Shown one piece after another: positions 1 through 11,175 of a stretch of DNA of 64,000 bases. The notes under the pieces are model-generated. The model worked only from the letters and a program-made list of their open reading frames with translations. It had not been told where the DNA came from and did no database searches. Source of the DNA: Thuidium tamariscinum (Eukaryota; Streptophyta; Bryopsida; Hypnales; Thuidiaceae). The stretch's first letter is position 1, and the number at the start of each line of letters is the position of its first letter. A program made the position numbers and the translations under genes. The DNA is taken from the NCBI GenBank assembly GCA_947034885.2, contig OX344750.2, positions 18,346,053 to 18,410,052 on the forward strand. Reading direction: 5' to 3'.

Positions 1-1740
1 AAGTCATGTGTTGAAACTGACAATACAATGTCTTGTGTTATACCATTCATGTGGAATTAGTTGGAAGAATTGAAGAATCTTATGTTGCATTTATGAAATT
101 GATTGCCTATTTGTTGATTGTTGATGGTGCTGAAGTCTAGTTTTAAAATACATCTAAAGTTGATAGTTTGTTAGTTTGCTGAATCAAAGGGTGGCCCTTT
201 ATTTGTGTTAAAAAAAAATTGTGCATAAAACGGTTTATTTTTTATTTTTGCTTTTATGAGATTTATGAAACCTAGGGCATTGACATAAGGTAAAGTGGTT
301 TAGAAGACTTGACAATATAAGTATGTTGCAAGAGAAAGAAGATCATTTAATTAGGGGAATATTAGCAAAGTGTCATAAGTCCATCAAAATGTAATGCATT
401 TATTGCATGATTGGCTTTGTTTCAGGCTTCCTGGCAAAATACATGACAAATGATGGAGACAACAAATCTATGAAGAACTCAAAGCAGATTTTTCAATTGT
501 TAGGCAAAAACTTAGTTTATGGCCTAAAAGAAATGTATGTACAACTAATGAAGCATTGCATACTTTCAAAACAATTGTGATGTCAATAAAGACTTGAAAG
601 CTAGCAATTGATAAATTGAATTTTAAATATAAATGAAACTTATGTAACACTCCTTTGGACCAACTTGAAATTAATATTTCAACCTTTGTTGGATACGAAG
701 AGTTTCAAAACATCCCTCAAATTTTATTTCAAATCGTATCAAATTGTCTAAAACTACACACATCCATTCATTTATTGCAAACCACCTCCACAAGATTTTT
801 CGTACAAATGTTTGGTCAAATTCCTAACCATAATTAGAAATATGATGCGCATTATATAGATTTGATCATGTACACAAAATTTACACCTTTTTCATTTGTG
901 GACAAAATTCTTCTACAATTGTTGGCAAAAGTTTTTAAAATCTAGGAAAAGTTGGTCTAGTAATGCCCCCTCCAAATTTGGAAATTATACAAGAAAGGAT
1001 CCCTCCCAATCTAATTCTATTGTTAGCACTTTTTTTCCTTGTAATTTATAAATTGTCAAGCATTGCACTATACTTAACCTTGTAATGCCATTGCAGACAC
1101 TATATGTTCAACGGATGCCAAAGAATCCTTTCATATAAGACAAAAGTGCAAATGTTCATCATTAAAAAAAAATTGTTGTAAAGGCAAAAGTCTTGCATTG
1201 TAATTTGACCACCAACAAGTGTTCTTGGATTCTTTTTTCTTCAAGCAAATGATTGTCATAGCACCCAAAAGGATGATTTTTCCATGGTGCCCTTCCTAAC
1301 ATTTCTTGTTCAATTAAGAGTGCATGCAATTTTTTTGGTCATTGGTTCATTATATGTAGGAAAATTCTAAAATTTTGACACCCCAATTCGAAATTACAAG
1401 CAACCACAATATGTTGTCCTCAAGCCTAACTTCCCTCTTTCCAAGTACTTGAATAAATGGCCATTGCAAGGCTCGTCGTCGTCGTCACCACCACCACCAT
1501 GAGCTTGAATATATTTTTTGCGTCCATTTCCTAACTTGTTCAACTTTGTTACTACAACCACAAAGAAGAGACGTGGGACAATCGGACACCTACAAAACAA
1601 AAAAATGGGATTTTCGACCACAACATACCACCAAACACTCCATCCATTTCCCCCTTCCTTTTTTCCCTTTTTTTTCTTTTTCTTTTTTCCTTTCCTTCTT
1701 CTTTCCCCCTCTTTCATCTCTCTACAATTGGAAGAATGAA
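1..1740. other. AT-rich unassigned intergenic DNA
   Basis: No frame longer than about 107 codons, and those present are low complexity (Lys or Phe/Pro-rich, from the pyrimidine tract at 1640-1710). I recognise none of the lettered repeat families here. It is probably decayed repeat sequence. Confidence 0.5.
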
Positions 1741-1744
1741 TGAA

Positions 1745-2530
1745 ATAGATTCAAGCAGATCACGCTGATGATGAGTATGAGTACAACAATCGCTGGCGGG
1801 GGCAAACCCAGCAACGACGGACGAGGGAATCACTACCTCTCGGTTCCGTCCGTCCGTCCATTGGTCGATCGAGCACACAACTGCTCCTCAAGTTCAAAGT
1901 CGTGGGTGGAACACAATGATTGAATACAACTTTCAAAGCCACGTCCAAACAGCCAGCAAGCTGAAGACTTGAGACGAATAACTTATTCTCCCCGATTTCA
2001 ACATGAGAAAGTACGTGTCGAAAAACAAACCAATTCTTTTAAAATAAACATGAGAAAGTACGACCCCGATGTCCGGCCATCCTCGGCCATCCCATTGATC
2101 TCCGCTTTTCCCCCATCAAAAGTTCAGAGTGGCCAGACCCGCAATCAGACTTTCATCAGACACCTTTGGACTACTCGCCCCGGCCCCGACCCCGGTTTGC
2201 TTGCACGGATGGATGGACGTTTGGATGGGTGGACCAACGGACCGACCGACCAACGGACCCCCGACGACGGACCCTCACCTGGCAAGGTTTGATCATTAGT
2301 GTGCCTGGTACCCGACTTGGCATGTGAACTGTCCCTGGCTCACCTCAATCACCCATCTGATTGCACAAACAAATCATTCCTTTTTATTATGTCCTTTCCT
2401 CGCTAGCTTTTTTTCTCGGGGTTGGAGTTGGGGATTGCGGATCACCGTCATTCAAATGGTAAGCTTGAATTCTTTCGCCGGGGCTTGTCCCTTGGTTCGC
2501 GTGTACTTTTCCCTCTATCAATGGTAATTG
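1745..2530. other. GC-richer patch without recognisable gene
   Basis: Base composition rises sharply against both flanks, with short GGAC/GGTC-type repeats around 1840-1870 and 2205-2270. The frames are short and give no recognisable protein. It may be a remnant of unique sequence or a decayed element. Confidence 0.4.
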
Positions 2531-2584
2531 TCCATGTGTTTCCAAAAACAAAATGGTAAACTTGAATAAGCAGAAATGGAATGG

Positions 2585-2665
2585 GTATTTGTTTTTGTTT
2601 TTGTTTTTGTTTTAGTGACACAAATGAAACAAAATTTCATTGAATGAGTTTCATTCCTTTGGAAA
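2585..2665 (-). repeat. Family V retroposon-like 3' end
   Basis: On the minus strand it reads an ATGAAA/TTTCAT hairpin, then TTTCATTTGTGTCA, then an AAAAAC repeat tail (TTTTTG on the plus strand). The same arrangement recurs at about 5280, 32870, 38020, 39415, 39600, 45890 and 53440. A simple-repeat tail after a constant end is typical of SINE or LINE 3' ends. Confidence 0.45.
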
Positions 2666-3048
2666 TATATACTTTTGAGTGCACGAGAATGAGTGCATGT
2701 ATCATGGGGCTTAAGTTTTTTTTCTTTCTCTCAAGATGTACATCTTCTATCTCAAGATAAAATTTGGGGCCACTAGTAGGAAACGAGTCAAAGTACCACA
2801 TATTTATTTTGAAACAATGGGAGTGTTGATCTTCCTACATTGAGTAGAATCAAGTCTAGTAGATTGTTGATAGTACCCCCACCCCACCCCACCTACTTAT
2901 CTCATCCACTCATCCTTCAATGGAAAGAGAAGAATAATAAACTATGTACATTGTGTCTGGGATTTTGGATCGCACTCAATACTCATCATCTTACCCATAC
3001 AAAACGCAACATCAAGTGCTATTGGTTCCTTTCTCAAATTCTTTTTAA

Positions 3049-3263
3049 CCCTTAAACAATGAGCCTGTAACTATGGAAATCATGAATTTTGACACCATGG
3101 GAATCATTGATTTAACAAATCCAAAAACACTTGTTGGAAGTCAAAGTCACTTGTAGAAGATCTTCCCTTTCCACCCCTGAAAGGTTGCATTTATGTCCTA
3201 CACTAAAAGATTCTCTCATTTATTGACCAAAAAATGACCTTTGCGTCGTTTATAAATTAAGGG
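3049..3263 (+). mobile_element. Family E TTAA-type miniature element (E2)
   Basis: Preceded by TTAA at 3045-3048 and starts CCCTTAAACAATG. It matches the left part of E1 (29751-29964), sharing the stretch with ggaaatcatg near its start and gcgtcgttta near its end. The right TTAA is not intact (ATTT follows GGG). Non-coding. Confidence 0.55.
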
Positions 3264-3594
3264 ATTTCTTTATATATATATTTTGGCCATGTTACCTATA
3301 TTTGTACACCAATGTGGACATTGGTGAATTTTACCCCCACTCCATTCATCATTAGTATGGGGGCCCAAGTACTTTAGTCCCAATATCCTCATCTAGTAAT
3401 CATCATGCACAAATATGCTTATTATTAAAGTTCATCCCCCTACCCTTTTTTTAATTTTCTAAAGTGGTCACAAGGGTTCAAAGTCAGAGAATTAAATCCA
3501 ACAAAACCAACTGCAAAGATTTGGGGCTACTTTAGTTCCATACTATGGTAGAAGTACCCATAACTAATAAAATAAGCATATTTGGATATAATCT
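3264..3594. other. AT-rich unassigned DNA
   Basis: Short spacer between E2 and the O fragment; contains a C-rich run near 3325-3345 but no gene or assigned repeat. Confidence 0.4.
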
Positions 3595-3957
3595 AGAGTA
3601 GTGCAAGGTAAAGCAAATTTTTTCATAGATGCATTGATAAAAATAATGGGAATTGTAAAAAATTTGGTAAATTTATTTCTTGAATTGAAATTACTATAAA
3701 TTTTAGAAGGCGAAAGTTGGGCTTGACCTATAACCAACATCTAGAGTCATCCAATTTCAATCATCCCACTAATTACTTCCTACATTTATGTTCACTTATA
3801 CGTCATTAACTTATTGGTTTAAACCTTGGAAAAGTACAAAGATACACATTCCAAGGAGAAAACAAAAATTCATGTAAATCTTCTTTGGAATAGGGTACCC
3901 TATTTGTTGTTAATGGAGGGGGGGTCAACAATAGGTACCTCTACCATACACTCTTTC
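3595..3957 (+). mobile_element. Half copy of foldback family O (O2)
   Basis: Similar to the left arm of O1 (25712-26080): shared blocks with ttgaaattactataa, the cacattccaag segment and the ggtacctct end. Only one arm is present. It ends next to the TTAA used by element A1. Confidence 0.45.
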
Positions 3958-3961
3958 TTAA

Positions 3962-4909
3962 CCCATAAAGGTTTTTGACTATGTTTTCACCAAAACTGCT
4001 TTAAAATTGTCATTTTTTAGACAACTACCAAATTTTAAGAAAAAAACATTTTTGGACAAAAGTAACTATAGGATCTTTTAGAACGCAAGTTTAAGAAGAT
4101 GTGAAAAAAAATTCAGCAATTTACACAGTGTAGATTGCAAGATATCAGCATTTGAAGTGACAAAAATCATTTTCTTACCACTGCAAAAATTCGGGCAGCT
4201 GCACTTTAGAAGACCATATTTGTATGTAAAAATGTCCAAAATGATTGTAACTCTTTGGATTCATTTTTCAAGTGAAGTTGGCTACATGCTTGAAAATTTG
4301 CAGATAATTTGCAGTTGTACAACATATAGGAAAAAATTAGTCGATAGAAAGAAGTAGAAAATGAGCCAAAATACAAAATTATTAACAATTTATTTATAGA
4401 GTTAAAAGAAGGGAATCCCAATGGTTGTAATGTTTTGTTAAACAATATGTACCCTATTTTTTATTTTTTATTCCAAAAATATTAAAACTGAATTAAATAA
4501 AGAATTTCAAACTTTTTTTTGTAGTGTAGAGATTCTATAACTAGCCGCAAACTACCTCAAACTAAAAATCCTCATAACTTTTGACTCATTAATCAAAATG
4601 GAATGATTCAAAGCTTTCTACTTAGATAAAAATCAAAGAAACCAATTTCAAATTTGAATTTCTTAAAAAAATAATTTTTAAAGAAGTTTTTTTTTCTACC
4701 CGTGTTGCCTGCCGATCAAAGGAAACAACATATCATGTCATAACTTTTTAACCATATAGTCAAAAGTTATGAAAAATATCGGGCCTTAAAGCTACTCCTC
4801 GAGCACATGTTGTGTGCAAATTTCAAAGAAGAAAAACCAAAACTCCATGTATAGTGAGCTACCTAGAATCGCTATGTTGCCAAAAAAACGCAATTTGGTC
4901 CTTTAGAGG
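3962..4909 (+). mobile_element. Family A TTAA-type element (A1)
   Basis: A 948 bp non-coding element bounded by TTAA at 3958-3961 and 4910-4913. The left end reads CCCATAAAGGTTTTTGAC; the right end reads TTTGGTCCTTTAGAGG, so the ends form a short imperfect inverted repeat. It is colinear with A3, A4, A5 and A7, which have nearly the same length (944-951 bp). TTAA duplication with CCC-type ends suggests the piggyBac group; no transposase is present. Confidence 0.75.
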
Positions 4910-4913
4910 TTAA

Positions 4914-5459
4914 AGTAACAACTATACAAATAAATTCAATTTCAACTATGCACAAATTAATAAAACAAATTCTTATAGGATAATTACTTTCACATATTTT
5001 CATTTTCATTTGGGCTTTTAACCAATAAATATCCAATGCCCCACTTGATGAATAATAGAATTAAATTTTCCATGTGTATCCAAATAAAACCTTTTTTTTT
5101 TAAAACATTGAAATTCAAGAGTAGATTACATGGCAAAAGGCCCCCCCTTTAAAATGCTCAAACATTGGTAATTCCTAGTACTCGGTGATAGAACCAATAC
5201 TACAAGCTATCCTAATCTTTTCTCTTTTTTTTTTCTACCAATGAAAATAAGGTACTACACCCCACTTTCTTTTTTCTTTTTTTTGACACAAATGAACCAG
5301 GTTTACTATAGTGAATTTTGTAACTCAGACGGATTGATGAGAATTAACCATGTCCCTACTTAATAACAATCAAGTTAAAAGCCTTTCATTAGAAAAGAAC
5401 TCATTCACTTTATGCTTCTTTGACCCCAAACAACAAACGGAAAGACACAACGACGCTAG
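4914..5459. other. AT-rich unassigned DNA
   Basis: Homopolymer-rich spacer between A1 and U. A short family V-like end (TGACACAAATGAA) occurs near 5284-5296. Confidence 0.4.
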
Positions 5460-6294
5460 TTTGTGAGCCTAAAAGCATGAGCTTGCAAGCTGTGAGCGTA
5501 GGTTTTGTGAGCCCAGAGAATTAACCAAAAGAATTGTGAATTTTTTAAGCCAAGAGAAAAAAAAAAGTGAAGTCATTTAAAAAAAATCTATTTATAGTAA
5601 AATTTCAGCTTTATGACCATGGACCTATGACCGTGGACCTATGACCGTGGAAATGTGGGTAATGTATTTTAAAATTTCAAACCCAACTATCTCCAAAGGG
5701 TCTTTCAATACCTTCCAAAAAAATTTGAATTTTTGAATTTTTTTTTGAGGTTCAAAATCCAGAATCTAATAAGGAGTTTTTGAGGGTGATGGAGTCGTGA
5801 AAAAAAAAAAAAAAAAAAAAGCTTTTTTGTTTTTTGTTTTGTTTTTTCTGACTTTATCACCCTGAAATTGATCTCTCGGTACCAAGAGAAGGTTTTCGAG
5901 GGTGAAAAGTCGCAACAAAAATGAACTAGTAACATAGTCGAAAAAAAAGAAAAAAAAGTTGGAAAAAAATGAAAAAAAAAGTTTTGAGAGCTCCAATGCC
6001 CTCTACTTCCAAACCCCTTTCAATATCAAGAGGGATTTTGGAGGGTGATGAAGTTGCAAAAAAAATTTGAAAAATAAAAAAAGGACTAAAAAAAATTGAA
6101 AAAAATTGAAAATTTTTTTTTTGAAAAGAAAAGTTTTGAAAGTCACAAATTTCAAATCTCATGAAGGGGATATAAGATATAAAGTCCAAAATTCTTAAAG
6201 CATGGTAATAGGTCCATGCCCTAAAAATCACTAAAAATTTCACCAAAAATTCTAGGCTCACAAGCTCACAGGCTTACGCTCGTAGGCTCACAAA
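5460..6294. mobile_element. Family U long-TIR foldback element
   Basis: About 835 bp with inverted ends of roughly 60-80 bp, both starting TTTGTGAGCCTA and carrying repeated TGTGAGC-type motifs (5460-5520 and complement at 6250-6294). The interior is very A/T-rich with long A tracts (5800-5820) and a 14 bp tandem triplicate at 5612-5653. Predicted frames inside are poly-Phe/Lys artefacts. Subterminal motif repeats recall hAT or Mutator elements, but I could not define a target duplication. Confidence 0.6.
5612..5653. repeat. 14 bp tandem repeat, three units
   Basis: Three head-to-tail copies of TATGACCGTGGACC-type units (the first has A for G at one position) inside element U. Confidence 0.8.
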
Positions 6295-7156
6295 ATAGCA
6301 TCCCCGCGGAAAGACATACTCTAGCCAATGTTATCGACAAAAGCAATAGCTACTTCAAAGTTAGATAGTGGAATTTGGGGAAAATGGTTGCAATTTGAAA
6401 ACAACAGAAAAAAATCAAAGGAAAATTTATGAAACTTTTATTTTGAATGAAAAAAATAGAAAAGATAACCAAGCTATATACTCAAAAAATGATTCAATTT
6501 GGGAATTGAAGGAAAATTGTAGTAAAACTACAAAAAAAAATTCCCATATGCTAACCCGAACAAGTGAAGGTGAAGGAGGATTGCCCTTCTCATTGCTCCA
6601 TTTAGGAGTAAATGTAAAAATTATCCCCTCAAATTTTTGTATCATGTAATCGTTCATATTTGTTTGCCTCCCCTAACTAATTTGTATTGGGACATTTGAT
6701 TTCAAATATGAATTCAAATGTGAAAATTTTATTAAATGTGGAAAATAAAAAATTTCAATGTTTTATCTAAAGGTAACACATAGGACAATAAGAAAGTCAA
6801 TCTTCCTTCAACAAGTAACACACCTCCTTAGGGTTTGTTTTCTCAAACAAACTTTTGATATAGAGTCATGAAATTTTCATAGGGAATATTTGACAAAACA
6901 TTCTACTTTTCATTGGATGAAATCACCAATTTACTATCAAATCTTGGAATAATATTGCTATACTTTGGATAAATGATAAATAAATGAATTTTCATCCATA
7001 GATTGCAAGTTTCATCCAGTTCCATAGATATAAATAACATCATCTTTCTAATGATTATCACTTTCCATACTACCTAAAGTAAATGAAAAAAGAAAAGAAA
7101 AAATAGGTCAATCCTCCCTAGCCAACAAGTAATAGGCATCCCTATGTTTTCTTGAA
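6295..7156. other. AT-rich DNA with family P-like sequence
   Basis: Contains a family P-like stretch at about 6690-6830 (compare 18985-19200, 51260-51440, 52060-52380) and a segment at 7000-7100 that is repeated at 7365-7460 on the other side of element B6. No gene. Confidence 0.4.
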
Positions 7157-7345
7157 CCCCTAAAGGACCATTGTCTCCTCAAGGGACAATTTGGAGTTCG
7201 GGCAGGTTCCATAGACCTCAATTTTTAATGAATCTTTTTGAAACTTTATCATAAGATAGGAAAATTGATTAACTTCATGGGAATGTAATTTTTATTTCAA
7301 TTGGTGACCAGGAGCAAAAGTTATACCACAAAAAGCCCAAATTTT
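7157..7345 (+). mobile_element. Family B element fragment (B6)
   Basis: Starts CCCCTAAAGGACC directly after TGAA (a mutated TTAA) and follows the left part of B1 and B2, including the GGGCAGG block and the ttatttcaattggtg block. The right half is missing. Similar segments at 7000-7100 and 7365-7460 lie either side. Confidence 0.55.
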
Positions 7346-7494
7346 CATTCATTGAGCAGTAAGTTTTCATGAATAAATAAAATTTCATCCATTGGTTGTA
7401 AGTTTCCATGGATGTAAATAGATTCATCCTTCCAATGATCACCTCTTTCTACAATCACTTATCTAAAAAAAATGGGCTCGGTTGTATACACAGA

Positions 7495-7700
7495 GCAAGT
7501 TGGGAGCCCCTTCGACAGAGTACTTGGTACCATCGGAAAGCTCTCGGTGAAGAGGGGAGCAAAGGCATTGTTTCATGGCATTTTCACCTACAATGGCAAA
7601 ATTATAGGGTTTTGGGTTATTTTTGGTTCTAAAAAACTAGAAAATTACTATCACTTTGATTTTGACTATGGCAACGGCACAAGGTACACTACTATGAGAT
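7495..7700 (+). repeat. Family T repeat (T1)
   Basis: Matches T2 at 40910-41100: both carry GAAAGCTCTCGGTG, a GGGTTCTAAAAAA-type block and a GCACAAGGYACACTA end. A small open frame here is not conserved in T2, so I do not call it coding. Confidence 0.5.
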
Positions 7701-7970
7701 AGATACACCTCAAAGCACACCTGACCTTAAAGTGCTATCTACAGTGTGCATACGTTTCCAAAATCAATTATATACAAGGACTGTAGATGGCACTTTCAGA
7801 AACAAACTTTGGTCGTCAATAACTTTTGCATACAATATTCAAATCTTGCATTCTTTGGTACCTTGGAATGTGCTTCCACTTGCCAACAATACTACATGAA
7901 AATTTGAATAGCCTAATAATAGTAATAACTAGGCATTGTGCTAATAAGTGACACTTTTGGATGTAAGGTA
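7701..7970 (-). mobile_element. Family F TIR element, diverged (F4)
   Basis: Colinear with F3 (38743-39019) in the same plus-strand orientation, including the CACTTTCAGAAACA block, the TAACTTTTGCATACA block and the CACTTGCCAA block. Terminal repeats are degraded. It directly abuts a family G fragment, as at 17239 and 33948. Confidence 0.6.
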
Positions 7971-8190
7971 GGGGGCTGTAATTGTGACCTGTTTCTAAAA
8001 GCAATCTGGTAGATTTTGCCTCTAACATGTACCAGAAGTGTACATTTTAGGAGGGGTTGCTTTTAGAAACCACTATGTTTTCAACTTCAAAAATTCATAA
8101 CTAATTCCATAAAGGTCCAAAAAATATGAAGTGACTTGGGTTAGATGCCAATTCCATTTTTCTTACCACAAAGATTTACTAAAAATTGTT
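7971..8190 (-). mobile_element. Family G element fragment
   Basis: Starts AAGGTAGGGGGCT and runs through the TTCATAACTAATTCC and TGACTTGGGTTAGATG blocks found inverted in G1-G3. Its distal part is missing. Confidence 0.55.
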
Positions 8191-8194
8191 TTAA

Positions 8195-8548
8195 GAAGTT
8201 TAGCTTCCCCCAAATGCAAATCAACTGGCAAAGGGTACCTTAGGGCCACCTTCCATGTGAGCCTTGCCAATAAGAAAGCAAGAAGACGACAAGAAGCTCC
8301 TGCCGATTCTCTTGCCGGCCTTGGTGAGCGGAGAAGCAGGAGTTCCAACTCCATCGATATCGGTGGACAAGGGGATTAGTGGAGATCGATTGATCGAACT
8401 TTAAGGGAATCGTTACGTGTGTTTTTCTTATTCAATATCTCCTCACCCATTGGGTTTACATAGAAGTGTCATCACTCACTTGTCACTGTAGCTCTCCCTT
8501 GCAAGTTCTACCGACCCGGCTCACATGGAAGCTGGCCCTTACCCACCT
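8195..8548. other. Unassigned DNA, moderately GC-rich
   Basis: Contains an 82-codon frame partly inherited from the adjacent G fragment, with no recognisable domain. No repeat family assigned. Confidence 0.35.
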
Positions 8549-8880
8549 TAAGGTAAGAGGTCCTATAATGGAGCATTTAAAGGCTGAAACAAAATTTCAA
8601 GGAGGTAAAACCTCTAGAAATATTTTTCAGTAAATTTTCCTTGAAAAACAAGTAGAATTGACATCAAACCCAAGTCGTTTCATATTTTTTTTGACTTTTT
8701 TTGAATTAGTTATCAAATTTTGAAGTTGAAAGAGTATAGGGCTGTAAAATGGTGCCCTAGCTACAATGTACACTGTCAATACATTGCTGAAAGCTATGAA
8801 AAAGCAACATATACATCTACTATACATTTAAGATAGGGCACCATTTTAGAACCCGCTCCATTTAAGAGCCTTCTACCTTA
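8549..8880 (+). mobile_element. Family G TIR element, full (G1)
   Basis: 332 bp; left end TAAGGTAAGAGG and right end CTTCTACCTTA are inverted repeats that extend about 26 bp into an ATGGAGC block. Non-coding. It holds the intact TTAA (8828-8831) that in G3 has been filled by element B3. The ends resemble those of family F, so both may use one transposase; the class is not certain. Confidence 0.7.
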
Positions 8881-9850
8881 AAGGGTACCTTACCCACCTT
8901 ATATGAAATGGGGGTCTTGGAAAAGGCCCCCAAGGCCCCAACCCCCAAGCCCCCAAGCCCTGGGTCCATCCCCGTCTCCGGCCCGGTCCCGGTCCCCGTC
9001 CCCCCGCCCTGAATGATTAAGCGCGCAAAGATTCGTCACTAGGCGCTTTTAGCATGTGGGACCGGCCCCATAATCATTTGACGGCCCCAGGACAGCAAGT
9101 GAAGCTGAGCAGCAGCGGCAGCAGGCAGGCAGGCAAGCAGGCAGGCCAACAGGCCGACCTTCCTCCCCTTCTTGCCTTGCCTTGCCTTGCTTCCTCCCTG
9201 CAAGAAAGGCCTCCCTCCCTCCCTCCGTCGCCCTAATAATTATCACTATTAATTCCTCTTACTGCAGACTCGCACCAGATCAGAGGGACGGGGAGGATTC
9301 CTGCCCTGCCCTGCCTTGCCCCCCGCGATGATCCCCAGGGCCAGCAGTCCCGCAGTCCAGCAGGGCCGTGATGGCCGACCACTCCTGCCACGCAGCCGTC
9401 GCTACAATCATGACGCCGGGGAGTGCGCGCCCAGGCTTGACCCGCGCGGCGGTCGGCGACCGGGGGACCGGCGCACGTGCGGAAGCCAGGCCAGGGCCCG
9501 GGGGGGCGACGCCCGAGCGGACTTTCCAATAATGACCTCACAGGTGTCGGAGGTCATCATGGGGCTCCTCTTGTCGCTGGCTTTTCTGACAACGCCGATG
9601 ATTGGAGTGAGAGGAGAAGGCGGGCGGGGCGGGCTGGGTGGGCTGGGAGGGCGGGGGGTCGGTTGGGGATGGGATTGGTGGGACGGGCGGGGGACGGGAC
9701 GGGTCGGCTGGGCTGGGGCGGGGGTCGGGGGTAGCATTGATGAAGAATCGTGGGTTGTGGGGGGATGGGATTTGGGGTGGGGTTCACGCAATCATGGGGC
9801 CGGGATTTGCTCACCAAAGTTTGGAATGTAGTTCTTGGTTGTTGGGTTTT
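8881..9850. other. GC-rich island without convincing gene
   Basis: Strongly GC-rich, with simple-sequence tracts: C-rich at 8930-9010, GCAGGCAG-type at 9110-9150, CCTCCCT-type at 9200-9230 and GGGCGGG-type at 9610-9740. Frames on both strands (up to 171 codons at 9316-9831) are Gly/Pro/Arg-rich translations of these tracts and share no motif with known proteins. It resembles the GC-rich DNA upstream of the HD-Zip gene and could be an orphan promoter or untranslated region. Confidence 0.5.
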
Positions 9851-10305
9851 TTTTTCTCTTCCCTTCCTTCCTTCTAGGAAGTGAGTGAAAAAGGGGTCAG
9901 TCCTTGTGAAAAAGAAAGAAAAAAAAAGAAAAAAAAGGGGGGGGGGGGGGGGCAGTCCTTTTCCAATAAAAAGAAATTTTGGAATGTTATGTCAAAAGTG
10001 TCAATTTTTTGAAACTTTTTTGAAAAAAGAAGAAGAAGATGAAGGACGAAAAAAAGAAGAATTTGTTGTTGAGGTGGTGAGACAAATTTGTACTATTTGT
10101 AGAAGATTAGCATCACTTTGAAAAAGAAGTGTTAATATGGAATTCTTTTTTTTTTTGGGGGGGGGGTTGAATTGATACAATGCATAGATGTTTTTGCTTG
10201 CACTAGTTCATAATAGTGTAACTGAGTTGGTAATCTAATGTCATAAGTACTATTATGACAAATTAGTTTATTTTTAGGGTAAATCCTAAAGAACCAAGTG
10301 TCTAC
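9851..10305. other. Purine-tract unassigned DNA
   Basis: Dominated by A/G tracts including a G run near 9940-9952; no gene or assigned repeat. Confidence 0.4.
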
Positions 10306-10309
10306 TTAA

Positions 10310-11171
10310 TCCCTTGACTATGTTTACTCTAAAATTGGTCAAAAATTGCCATTTTCAGTTCCAATGTCACTTTTTTTTTCTAAAAAACACTTTTAAAGAT
10401 TTGCAACTATAGGATCTTGTAGTAAATTGGTTTGTGAACATGTGCAAAAATTCTTAGAGCTTTTCACTGTGTAGATTGCAAGATATTTGCATTTTAATGC
10501 TCAGTAAATCTTTTTTTCACCTTGCGGAAAACAGATGGCTGCACTTGACAAGGCAAAAATTATATGAAAAATGGTCCAAAATGTTTGTGCCTCTTTGTAT
10601 TCGTTCTTGAGGCCAAGTGAGGTACTTGCCTACAAAATTTCAAATTGTTTGGAATTGTACAACATGTAGGAAAAAAACAATAAGTAAAAAGAAGTAGCAA
10701 ATGATTCAATATACAAAATTGTAATAAACAATCCACATCCTTCGATTTTTTTCTTTTTGAAAAATATTGACAATTGAGTGAAATAAAGGACTTCAAAGTT
10801 TATTTTAGAGTAATGAATCCATAATTGCCTGCAAACAAAAAAAAACCATAATTTTTGACTCATTGATCAAAATGGAATGATTCAAAGCTTTCCATACATA
10901 CATAAGTGATGAAAACCAATTCCAAATTTTAGTTTTTGAAAAAAGTGATAAATCCAATCTGCTCGAACTACCTAGTTATGAAAAAAAATAACATATTAGG
11001 CCATAACTTTTGACTCGCATTTCCAAATGTTTTGATTTTTAATATGCATTGAAGATATTCCTCATCCCCACCTTCTATTAAAATTTGGGCTCAAAATATG
11101 AAAATCTCCACTCACACATACCTGCCTAAAATCGCTATGTTGCCAAATTTTGCATGTTGGTACTTTAGGGG
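10310..11171 (+). mobile_element. Family A TTAA-type element, diverged (A2)
   Basis: 862 bp between TTAA at 10306-10309 and 11172-11175. Left end TCCCTTGACTATG, right end TACTTTAGGGG. It follows A1/A4 block by block (GGATCTTGTAG, GTGTAGATTGCAAGATAT, TTTTTGACTCATTGATC) but is shorter and more diverged. Confidence 0.7.
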
Positions 11172-11175
11172 TTAA

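Noticed and set aside
1914-1922. CAATGATTG, an HD-Zip II-type binding site (also 13235-13243)
   Set aside because: Far from any gene in the window; a 9-mer of this composition is expected by chance here.
5705-6261. Phe/Lys-rich frames in element U
   Set aside because: Artefacts of A and T homopolymers.
9316-9831. 171-codon plus-strand frame and overlapping minus-strand frames
   Set aside because: Gly/Arg/Pro-rich on all frames because of GC-rich simple sequence; no motif, and open on both strands.
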